From Nosema muscidifuracis (lineage: Eukaryota; Microsporidia; Nosematidae): DNA of 64,000 bases. Below are positions 52,271 to 61,926 of this stretch, piece after piece (the stretch's first letter is position 1; the number at the start of each line of letters is the position of its first letter). The stretch covers positions 186,001 to 250,000 of the forward strand of contig JAIOKI010000025.1 in assembly GCA_028335825.1 (NCBI GenBank), read 5' to 3'. Both the position numbers and the translations under genes were made by a program. Under the pieces are notes generated by a model. It had not been told where the DNA came from and ran no database searches. It saw only the letters and a program-made list of their open reading frames with translations.

Positions 52271-53575
52271 AAGATCTATATAATTTTTTTTTAAATAGTT
52301 ATCAATAACAAATAAATTAATTACAACTATTTTTTATCTAGCATCCTGATTACATTCTGTATACATGTTGGTTATTAAATTAAATAGATTAAAAATATCA
52401 AATTTATTTGTTAATTAATATTTTTTATTCGTTTATCTCAAATTTAATGATCCTAAAGATTGAATAATAAATTTAAATATCTTTATAATTTAGTTGGTTG
52501 ATTAAATTGATATATTTAATTTATTTGATAACACAGATACTAAACGATATTATTTAATTTTTTAAGATTATTATATTTGTCAATTAATTTTTTTTAATTA
52601 AATATATTTTTACCTGTTATTGAATAGTTAATTGAAATTTTTATTAAATTTCGTTTTCTTCTAAATACTTTTAATGACGTCACATTGTAAATAAGATTTA
52701 GGATTTATAAACTAGTTAAATTTATCAAAAAAATAATATAAACTTCAAAAATTGGTATTAGACAGATTATATTTATTGACAAATAATATTAGAAGTAAAT
52801 ATTTTATTTGTAGTATTAAAGATATTTAAGTCTTATTATGCTAAATATTTAATTAGAGTTCATATTTTATCGTATATATGTAGAATTAAACAAGTTTTTA
52901 GTTTTATTAACTTAATATTATAATTATATTTAATAAATTCCAAATTTGTTGTTTACACAAATTTTAATTAATAATTTCTAATAAATTAAATTTACAACAA
53001 AAATGACGAACCGTTTGTCAAAAAAATAAAATGGAAATTTAACACAAAATAATTAAAAAATAAATGTAATATATAAACAATTAGAATGAAAAGTCTAGAT
53101 AAGATGATTATCCTTATAATAATCAAGAATATAAATTATAAAACATGTCTTTAAATAGTGAAATGTTCTAATAGAAGTTATAAAAAACATAAAAAAAATA
53201 ATTAACAGATAAAATAAATATTTATAAATATAATAATAGAATGTAAAAAAAATAAATATTTATAAATATAATAATAGAATGTAAAAAAATAATTAAAAGA
53301 TAAAATAAATAATATAAAGTAAATATTTATGAAATTTAAAAAAGGATACGACTTATTATCAATATAAAGAAAAAAAATTTCATTTCATATCCTTTGATAT
53401 GATTATATATTTAACCATAATACTAAGATGGAAGACTGAAAATAAACTAAAAATCCTTGGTATTTTTAGAATATACAAATTAAGTTTAGTCTCGAATCTG
53501 AAATCACTTTTGTCAGAGTGTAACTCTAGATATGTCCTATCAATTTAAGGAAGATGTGAGTCATGAAGAGCCTAG
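52271..53575. other. gene-free region
   Basis: 1.3 kb of AT-rich spacer. aaataaatatttataaatat, then aataatagaatgtaaaaaa is duplicated at about 53213-53285. No gene seen. Confidence 0.5.
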
Positions 53576-53860
53576 TTGATGTGTCTTGTTAAAACACGCA
53601 TTTACATTAAAATAAACAAATGGCTAAACATGTTTTTTTCGATGAAATACTCTATGAATACTGAAAACATGTTTAGAAATTTGGAATTACTTAATGACGT
53701 AAATTTATCACTAGAAAGCTATAAAAAGAAGGCCGAGAAAAAGAGGATGAAAAAAAAACTGAAAAATAATTATAATGAAACACCAGATATTAATGAAGAG
53801 ATATTTTCCACCCCGATAGCCCAGCGCGACGGGCTGACAACTTCGAAAAATGTAATATAA
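53576..53860 (+). CDS. doubtful ORF ending in GC-rich codons
   Basis: 94 codons, of which the part from about residue 24 (MKYSMNTENMFRNLELL) is a Lys-rich helix (YKKKAEKKRMKKKLKNN). The last ~20 codons (EEIFSTPIAQRDGLTTSKNV) switch to GC-rich codons (ccg, gcc, cag, cgc, gac, ggg, ctg), unlike any neighbour. Start unclear, no CCC box, no family. It may be a fragment of a larger or transferred gene. Confidence 0.3.
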   Translation: MMCLVKTRIYIKINKWLNMFFSMKYSMNTENMFRNLELLNDVNLSLESYKKKAEKKRMKKKLKNNYNETPDINEEIFSTPIAQRDGLTTSKNVI

Positions 53861-54960
53861 TATAATAAATATACTCTGAGTTTAAAAGATTATTTATTAA
53901 AAACGAATTATTTTATAATATCTTTTAAGAATGTTATTTAATTAAAAATAAAATAATCAAACCTAGAAAAAACTTATAAATTTAAAAGTGTTTAAAACAT
54001 AAGAGAAATAAATAAATGCTCTAAATTATAGTTGAAAATATTCTTTAAGATTACAAAAAGTTATATTATCTTTAAGGTTGATACGACAATCAAAATAGAC
54101 GTAAAAATAAAGTACAATTAATCTAACATATTTAAAAATAAAATTTAATAATAAGAAAGAAGTAAAACACAGAATAATCTTAATAAATTACAATGTTTTA
54201 GATAACGAACTTTTTATTATATTGCTATAAAAGTAAAATTATTTCTTCTATTATAACTTGGAATAACAACAACTATAGAAAGGTATTTTGAATAAATATT
54301 TAAAGAAGAGCTACCAGAAGTGGTAAATAAATTTACTGTAATATTCAATTTAAATGTAAAAAGATGATATAACTTATCTCTAGTTAAATATTTATTATCT
54401 TATATTAGCTCTATTATGTTAATTTCTTTTCCTACGAATTATTTCATCAGAAAATTTATTGGTAGAATCTTCAAAAGATCTTTTTTATTAAATTCTTTAT
54501 AAGACTAGAATTCAATTAGAAAGATAATCATTAAATATAATTTATAAAAGAATCTTTTTGTTAATTAAAATGTATTTTTCTGATTTATTTCATTCTAAAT
54601 AATTAAATTAACTTTTTATTTATAGATTACTAATTTCTTGATAATTTATAATAGTATATTTATTATTATAAATACAGTATATAAAATATTATAATATTAG
54701 TATATTATTTATAGATTACTAATTTCTTGATAATTTATTATTATAAATCCGGTATATTTTTTAACAATATTATATTTTAATATAAAATCAGTATTAAATT
54801 AAAATTATGACTTGTCAAATTAAATCTGAAAATATATTTAAGAATTGATTAATATCTAATTTTAATATATAACACATATAAAATTTAATTTATAGAAACA
54901 TTCCTTTTAAAAAATTTATACTCCTTTATAATTATTTAAATAAAATTATAAGGAGATTAT
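53861..54960. other. gene-free region
   Basis: AT-rich. A ~40-base motif (tttatagattactaatttct and onward) occurs at about 54620 and 54710. aaggag at 54951 precedes the next ATG, probably by chance. Confidence 0.5.
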
Positions 54961-55257
54961 ATGAAGCTGGGTATATTTTTAGCTATAGTTTATAATATAT
55001 TTATGATAAAATGTTGTGGAAGTAGTGAACCACAATCTTATACACAAGGTACATATAATGGTGGTACTACTAGTAATGGATATACAACATCTTATACAAG
55101 TAATAGAAATGGACCACCTCCAGGATACCCAGCAGGAGGAAATACTTATAATGGAGGAACTACTACAAGTGGAAATAATTATAATGGGGGAACTACTACA
55201 GGTACCACTGGTAATTCTGCTTATAATGGAGGAACAGAAGGACAAAATGAACTTTAA
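54961..55257 (+). CDS. small secreted Gly/Thr/Tyr/Asn-rich repeat protein
   Basis: 98 residues. Signal peptide MKLGIFLAIVYNIFMIKC, then repeats of the type TYNGGTT(S/T) (five or six copies) with a GPPPGYPAGG break in the middle. Two Cys at the predicted cleavage site. The composition and strong GGT/GGA codon use, unlike the spacers, support a real gene. It has the look of a small spore-wall or tube-associated protein, but no family is recognised. No CCC box. Confidence 0.65.
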   Translation: MKLGIFLAIVYNIFMIKCCGSSEPQSYTQGTYNGGTTSNGYTTSYTSNRNGPPPGYPAGGNTYNGGTTTSGNNYNGGTTTGTTGNSAYNGGTEGQNEL

Positions 55258-56577
55258 ATTACAAATAAATTTATATAAAAAAACTTAACGTAACAAATTT
55301 TTTACTCTTTGAAATATTTTAAATATACGAGTTAGACTCTTTAATATATTTTTAATATACGAGGTCAGTTTTTGAAATATATTTTTAATATACGGGGTCG
55401 ACTCTTTAATATATTTTTAATATAAGAGGTCAGTCTTTGATATTTTTATTATAAGAGGTCAGTCTTAAATATATTTTTAATACAATTATATTTTGATAAT
55501 AAATATTTCTATAATTTTTAATATCTCAAGAAATTCTAACTTCTTAGAGTAGGCTTTGATTTAAAAATGAAAAGAATTCTGTTAATCTTTATATAATTTA
55601 CTAATATACTTTGATTAATTTTATATATTAAAAAATGAAGAGTGATAGATATTGATAAGTTAATAATATCTTATATATAAATACTAAAATATAAATATGA
55701 TATTATCAACACTAAATATTTATTAAATTTTCTATGGGTCTTAAACTAAAATAGTCAATAAAAGATTTTTTATAATATTCAATATTTTATTAAACTTAAT
55801 AATTCACATAAATAAAAGCTTTTCTATTTTTAGAATGGATGTACTTTTAAAAGGAGTTAAATATCAAAGTTTTTATGTATGTGAAATTCTTAATAAATTT
55901 TAGAAAGGAGGGTATAAATTTTTAAAAAAACAAACATATTAAAAATTTAACAAAAGCTTACATTTATTGAGATAATATTCAAATGTTAATATCTATTAAG
56001 ATATTTTTTTTATTGAATAATAGTTATTACTATTTATACAAATAAAAAAAATGCTTTTATTTATTAAATAATTGTTATTAATTTTATTTATACAAATAAT
56101 AGTTATTACTATTTATTTATATATATGTTATAATCTATAAAAATAATACTTTCATTTATACAAATGTTATAATCTATTAAGATAATGATTTTATTTATAC
56201 AAATATTAACATTAAGATAATACTTTTATTCAAATAAACTTTCAAGATTATTCTAATATTAAATTTATTAATTGAAATATTTGACTTTTTAATATTTAAA
56301 AACATTCTTAATCATTAAAAATGATTTTTGAAGTTTAAAAAATAAATTTATAAAAATACTAAGTTTTATTTATAAAGTACTTCTAATTATATTTTGTTTA
56401 TAATATTATGTAAATCTTCTTTGTTATTAATCAGACCATTTAGTTTTAAAAAATTGATTAATTAAATTTTAATTAAACATGAATTTTTATTTTAGCATAA
56501 ACTAAAAAATTAATAAAAAATATGCTTTCATCACTACAACCTTTAAAATTCTTAAATACACTTCTTAAAATTTATTA
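55258..56577. repeat. intergenic with a ~34-bp tandem array
   Basis: At about 55310-55480 five copies of gaggtcagtctttgaaatat plus atttttaatatac, interspersed with a gactc variant. From 55970 to 56230, degenerate units (ttatttatacaaataatagt). No gene seen; an orphan CCC box on minus (55909-55911) has no ORF. Confidence 0.6.
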
Positions 56578-56580
56578 CCC

Positions 56581-57225
56581 ATGGTACATCATACCCTAGA
56601 TATAAACCAGTATGTAGTATTTAAATATTGCGATGAATGGCATGAAGGTAGAGTTGTAGATTGTAAACAAGTTGATAATAAGTTAGCATATCGAGTGTAT
56701 TCTTATAAATTGTTTACACATCTTCCTTTATATATACAAGATCATGTACTTCCATCAACAGCTGAAAGTATGAAAAAGGTAACTAGGAATATTAATAACC
56801 TAGATATTCTACGAACTGTATTAAATGATTTAATATCTTATGATAAGAGGATGACAACAAATAATATGTATTACAGACCTTTTGAATATACTTTACAAAA
56901 GATATTGGATATGTTTAGTACACATCTTATTGTTAATAAGATATACCTTACTAAAGATGAAATTCATTTATGTATTAAAGGATTAAAGAATCTTATTAAT
57001 GATGAAAATATGGCTGTATGTCAGAAAGAAAAGAATGTTGAAGATGTTCTCAATACTTATGGGGTTGTACAAGGAGTAAGAGTTTGTTATATTGCAATGA
57101 AATATTTAATGAAAAAAGAAGAAAGTTATGAAGTTAAACTAACTATTTATAGTATATGTGTATATTTCCTGGATTTTGTTATATGTAATTATAAATTATT
57201 CTATGATAAAAAATATTACGTATGA
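56581..57225 (+). CDS. EAF3: Eaf3/MRG15 family chromatin protein
   Basis: 214 residues. An N-terminal chromo-barrel-like domain (YVVFKYCDEWHEGRVVDCKQ, about 11-45) and an MRG domain (about 70-214): LRTVLNDLISYDKRM, then RPFEYTLQKILDMF, then YGVVQGVRVCYIAMKYLM and CVYFLDFVICNYKLFY. The order and spacing match MRG15 (LVDDWDLVTRQKQL, VDAILEEY, YGAPHLLRLFVRIGAML, LHDFLKYL). Eaf3 is shared by the NuA4 acetyltransferase and Rpd3S deacetylase and reads H3K36 methylation. It is shorter than yeast Eaf3 (401). The CCC box at 56578-56580 touches the ATG. Confidence 0.78.
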   Translation: MVHHTLDINQYVVFKYCDEWHEGRVVDCKQVDNKLAYRVYSYKLFTHLPLYIQDHVLPSTAESMKKVTRNINNLDILRTVLNDLISYDKRMTTNNMYYRPFEYTLQKILDMFSTHLIVNKIYLTKDEIHLCIKGLKNLINDENMAVCQKEKNVEDVLNTYGVVQGVRVCYIAMKYLMKKEESYEVKLTIYSICVYFLDFVICNYKLFYDKKYYV

Positions 57226-57280
57226 AAATTAATTAAAAGGTGTAAAATATTATTGAGAAAAAGTTTTTTATAAATTTTAT

Positions 57281-57525
57281 ATTTTGAAATGTTCGATTTT
57301 CTATAAATGAAAAGAAATTGATATTTTGACATGTTCGATTTTCTATAAATGAAAAGAAATTGATATTTTGACATGTTTAATTTTCTATAAATGAAAAGAA
57401 ATTGATATTTTGACATGTTTAATTTTCTATAAATGAAAAGAAATTGATATTTTGACATGTTTGATTTTCTATAAATGAAAAGAAATTGATATTTTGACAT
57501 GTTTTATTTTCTATAAATGAAAATG
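57281..57525. repeat. 42-bp tandem repeat, about six copies
   Basis: Unit attttgacatgttcgatttt, then ctataaatgaaaagaaattgat; copies start near 57281, 57323, 57365, 57407 and so on, alternating cg/ta/tg at one spot. It lies just after EAF3. A 14-codon unit (MSKYQFLFIYRKSN) is open on the minus strand because 42 is a multiple of 3. Confidence 0.9.
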
Positions 57526-57639
57526 TTGTGAGATTACTCGTATTTATTATAAATATTGATAAATAACCACAAGTCAAGAAAGAAGATTTTTATTAACGTA
57601 AAAGTTGTAAAATTGATATTTTTAAAAAATTTAACTTTG

Positions 57640-58330
57640 TAAAATTATATAAGACTAACCTCAAATACCTGTATAGAAGAATTATTTTCGGTTAAATATG
57701 ATTATATCTCATCTAGAGAAGAAACAGTTTTGTATGCCCTTCAAGATAAAATATATTTTTAGAAAAAGAAGATAAACGTTTATTGTAATGATAATATTAA
57801 ACAATTGGTTACATAACGATTTAATATAACAGTAAATGAATATATTAGAAGATATAATGAGATTTTCGGAAATTTACATTTGAATCTGGGCTATCAATAC
57901 TAAAAAATATTTGAAATAAATCTTTCTATGAATGTATAACAAATAAATGAGTAGATACAATAAAAAATTAAATTAGTAGTTAAAGACAATAAGTCATGCA
58001 TAATTTACTAGATGAAGATATTTTAATTATTAAGATAATCAATACATTTTTTAAGAAAATAAGTAGAGTTTGTTAACTAACTATTGTGACTCATTGCACA
58101 AAGAAAACTCAGAGTATTTCCTATATGAAGATATGGTGTTGAAATTCTACAAACAATAGAGAGTGAAACTAGACTTTGACTAAAAGGTAAGACATATGTT
58201 CAATCTAGAATGTTTATCAATGGAAGCTCTAATTATACTAGAAGTGTCAATGAAACTAAAGATAAGATAGACAATAAAGAATATAACTTTTATTATGAGT
58301 AAATAAAAAAAATCAATTCTTACTATACAT
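57640..58330 (+). mobile_element. Ty3/gypsy Gag-like relic (fossil)
   Basis: A short region of mixed composition with a readable Gag-capsid-like run (NEYIRRYNEIFGNL) near 57.84 kb and further, less clear, pieces downstream. No LTRs and no pol sequence attached. Broken several times and probably old. It may belong to the same family as the remains at 46.3-49.4 kb. Confidence 0.4.
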
Positions 58331-59805
58331 AAATTAAATTATTCTGTTGAGTAATTTATAACTTGCTTTATCTTAACAAGTGTAGAAATATCGAGCAATA
58401 AAATTTAATCAGTAATTTTTATAGACCTATCTAAAACTAATCATGAAAAATAAAAAAAAATTATTTAAAATAAAATAATCTATAAATAAGAAGTTTAACT
58501 TAAAATATTTGAGTATTAATACTAATTTTCAGAAAACTGATTTACATGGATGTTGTTTTTATAAAAAAATGTAGTAAAACTGTCTAAAAACTCAAAGCTT
58601 TTATAACTTAATATTTGATATCTAATTGTTAACTATGCTGTATATTTAACACTGATCTAAGATTATATAAAGGAGAATTATAGGAGGTGTATTATTTTTC
58701 ATTTTTAAGAGAACTAATCTAAATAACAAATTGTTTACCTTCGTCTTTTAGAGGAAGATTCGATCACACTTATATAAAAAATAATTATAATTTACTATAT
58801 TGATTAGTTTAAATAATTTTTTTATAGATTTAAATTTAATCGTTATTAATTAAAAATATATAAGTTTAACATTCTATATAGAAATAAATTGAAATTATCA
58901 CACATATAAAGAAATAAAAACTTCAGTTGAAAAACATATTATAGATTTTTATTTTAGAATAAGAAAAACAGTTAATTTTTTTATTAATTATTTGTTTAAG
59001 TAAGTTATAATATTTTTCAAGCTATTTAAGATTTCGTGTTACTTTTTATTCACTTGACTAAAATATACTTAATTTTTTTTTACAAATTCATCATAAATTT
59101 TTTTCTTACGTATAATTTTTACAAAGTCATCATATAAAAAATTATATTTATTTTGTACTTCTGTAGATTATAAAGGATGTGATATTCACATAGAAAATTA
59201 TTATTTCTTTGGTTTTATTAAAAAATGAGATAAATAACTTTTTGAATTTAACTTCTATCTCAGTTTAAATTTTTATATTTAGCTTTATATGTAATATCTT
59301 ATTATTTATACACTCTTAAAAGAGTAATAATTCAGTATTTTTAACATTAAAGGAAGAACAAGAAAAATTAAATCACAAAATAGAAAATGATGTAAAAATT
59401 GGAATAAAATATTTTTAATGATTAAAAGACTATAAAATTTAAATTGAACACTTTTTTAAAAATTTTGAAAAATTATTTTTTTTTAATTAAAGATTTTAAT
59501 CAAAAAAAAAAATTATTATAAAATGATAATTAATAATTTAAAATACTAATTTAAGATATTATATTGCATTTTTTAAGTTTTATATTTATTTTTTAATCTA
59601 AGATAATAAAAATATTAAAATTATTTTTTAATAAGAATAAAACGATTTAAAAATGTATTTTATTTAAAAAAAAATTCAAACTTTTTTTAATTAAATATTT
59701 TTTAATAAAATTTAGTACAAGGAGAAATTAAATTTTTCATTTTTTAATTTAAATTAATTAAAAAATTATATTTTTTACTATAAAAATAAAATTTTTAGTA
59801 TCCTC
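58331..59805. other. gene-free region
   Basis: AT-rich, becoming simple A- and T-runs from about 59400 to 59800 before the 706-residue gene. Nothing supportable. Confidence 0.5.
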
Positions 59806-61926
59806 ATGTCATTCAAGAGAAATATTACTATACTGAGTATTATAGGAATTATGGGAATTGTATTTATTGGTTTAAAAATAATATGGTCTTATTCTCAATC
59901 TGATGATGGAATAGCTCCATCTAATAATTCTGAAAATGTAGGTGAAGTGATGAAAATATCAGACAATAATGTAGGAAAATTAAATTTAACATCTTCTTAT
60001 GAAGAGATAAAGAAAAAATATCCAAATCTTGATGAAGAGTCATTTAAAAAGATTATATTTGGATTGAATATTATATCAAAGCTTAATAAAGAAGATATTA
60101 AAAGAATTATTATAGCGTTTAAAGAATTAACAAAAGATAGAAATTTAAATATTGAAGAAGAAATCAATGAAAAAAATAGATCATACAAGAATGAAAATTT
60201 AACTAATAATAGTGCTAATATAAGTAGAAAGAATAGCATTTATAAGAGTGAAAATTTAAATAATAAGAGTGCTAATATAAGTGGAAAGAATAGCATTCAT
60301 GAGAATAAAAATGAAATTAATAAGATTGAAAATTTAAGTAAAGAAAAGTTAAATGAGAAAAATTTAAATAATAAGAGTGCTAATATAAGTGGAAAGAATA
60401 GCATTCATGAGAATAAAAATGAAATTAATAAGATTGAAAATTTAAGTAAAGAAAAGTTAAATGAGAAAAATTTAACTAATAAGAGTGCTAATATAAGTGG
60501 AAAGAATGAAATTTATAAGAGTGCTAATTTAAGTAAAGAAAAGTTAAATGAGAAAAATTTAACTAATAAGAGTGCTAATATAAGTGGAAAGAATAGCATT
60601 CATGAGAATAAAAATGAAATTAATAAGATTGAAAATTTAAGTGGAAAGAATGGAATTTATGAGAGTCCTTATACAAAAGGAAAGAATGGAATTTATGAGA
60701 GTGTTTATACAAAAGGAAGGAATGGATTATATGAGAGTCCTTATATAAAAGGAAGCAATGCATTATATGAGAGTGCTTATATAAAAGGAAGGAATGGATT
60801 ATATAAGAATGAAAATATAACTAATAAGAATGCTAATATAAGCGGAAAGAATGGAATTTATGAGAGTCCTTATATAAGTGGAAGGAATGGATTATATAAG
60901 AATGAAAATATAACTAATAAGAATGCTAATATAAGCGGAAAGAATGGAATTTATGAGAGTCCTTATATAAGTGGAAGGAATGGATTATATAAGAATGAAA
61001 ATTTAAGCAAAGAAAAGTTAAATGAGAAAAATGAAATTAATAAGAATGCTAATATAAGTGGAAAGAATGGAATTTATAATAGTGCTAATATAAGTGGAAG
61101 AAATAGTTTATATAAGAATGAAAATTTAAGCAAAGAAAATTTAAGTAAAGATAAATTAAATGAGAAAAATGAAATTTATAATAGTGCTAATATAAGTGGA
61201 AGGAATGAAATTAATAAGAATGCTAATATAAGTGGAAGGAATGAAATTTATAATAGTGCTAATATAAGTGGAAGGAATGAAATTTATAATAGTGCTAATA
61301 TAAGTGGAAGGAATGAAATTTATAATAGTGCTAATATAAGTAAAGAAAAGTTAAATGAGAAAAATGAAATTAATAAGATTGAAAATTTAAGCAAAGAAAA
61401 GGTAAATGAAGAGAATGAAATTAAAAAGAGAGAGAATTTAAGTAAAGAAAAGGTAAATGAAGAGAACGAAATCAAAAAGAGAGAAAATTTAAGTAAAGAA
61501 AATGAAATTAATAAGGTTGAAAATTTAAATGAAGAAAATGACCCTCTTGAAAAAGAAGTTGAGGAGATACAAAAAGAACTCACTGATTTTGTCGATAAAT
61601 TTAGAGAAGAAGTATTTGAATCAAAAGATAAGCTTTCTCTACAATCTAATACTAAAAGTGAACTATTCGATATTCCAATTTCGTCTTCGTCTTCTTCTTC
61701 AACCCCAACTAAAGTAGTAGAAATTGATAACGAAAGACTTTTTTATATCGCTGCGACACAAGAAATATGCAAAATATTAGTAGAAAGAAATATAAAATTA
61801 TTGGATGAAGATTTAAAGAAATCACTTGTCGATGAGGAATATGTAGTAGGTGAAAATAATGATATAAAAGTAACATATATCCAAATAGTCTTCTCTAATT
61901 TCATAAGATACATTAGTAATCAATAA
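59806..61926 (+). CDS. hypothetical membrane-anchored protein with a long 12-residue repeat array
   Basis: 706 residues. One N-terminal anchor (ITILSIIGIMGIVFIGLKII, about 7-27), a short helical segment (SYEEIKKKYPNLDEESFKKI), then ~430 residues of repeats (about 125-560) such as NSANISGRNEIY, NKNANISGKNGI, NENLSKEKLNEK and ESPYISGRNGLY. The 36-bp DNA unit is nearly exact around 61230-61340. Hydrophobic residues recur every five to six positions, which could suit a solenoid. The last ~85 residues are non-repetitive (LFYIAATQEICKILVERNIK and NNDIKVTYIQIVFSNFIRYI). No family recognised. No CCC box. Likely a surface or secretory-pathway protein whose length varies between strains. Confidence 0.75.
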   Translation: MSFKRNITILSIIGIMGIVFIGLKIIWSYSQSDDGIAPSNNSENVGEVMKISDNNVGKLNLTSSYEEIKKKYPNLDEESFKKIIFGLNIISKLNKEDIKRIIIAFKELTKDRNLNIEEEINEKNRSYKNENLTNNSANISRKNSIYKSENLNNKSANISGKNSIHENKNEINKIENLSKEKLNEKNLNNKSANISGKNSIHENKNEINKIENLSKEKLNEKNLTNKSANISGKNEIYKSANLSKEKLNEKNLTNKSANISGKNSIHENKNEINKIENLSGKNGIYESPYTKGKNGIYESVYTKGRNGLYESPYIKGSNALYESAYIKGRNGLYKNENITNKNANISGKNGIYESPYISGRNGLYKNENITNKNANISGKNGIYESPYISGRNGLYKNENLSKEKLNEKNEINKNANISGKNGIYNSANISGRNSLYKNENLSKENLSKDKLNEKNEIYNSANISGRNEINKNANISGRNEIYNSANISGRNEIYNSANISGRNEIYNSANISKEKLNEKNEINKIENLSKEKVNEENEIKKRENLSKEKVNEENEIKKRENLSKENEINKVENLNEENDPLEKEVEEIQKELTDFVDKFREEVFESKDKLSLQSNTKSELFDIPISSSSSSSTPTKVVEIDNERLFYIAATQEICKILVERNIKLLDEDLKKSLVDEEYVVGENNDIKVTYIQIVFSNFIRYISNQ
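60180..61510. repeat. coding minisatellite, 36-bp based
   Basis: Units of 36 bases (aatagtgctaatataagtgg, then aaggaatgaaatttat) and related units of 30-39 bases, with duplicated blocks (a ~117-base block at about 60245-60360 repeated at about 60361-60477). All in frame in the 706-residue gene. Confidence 0.85.

Noticed and set aside
57216-57500. 94-codon minus frame of MSKYQFLFIYRKSN units
   Set aside because: It follows from the 42-bp repeat being a multiple of three. It has no start box and overlaps the EAF3 3' end.
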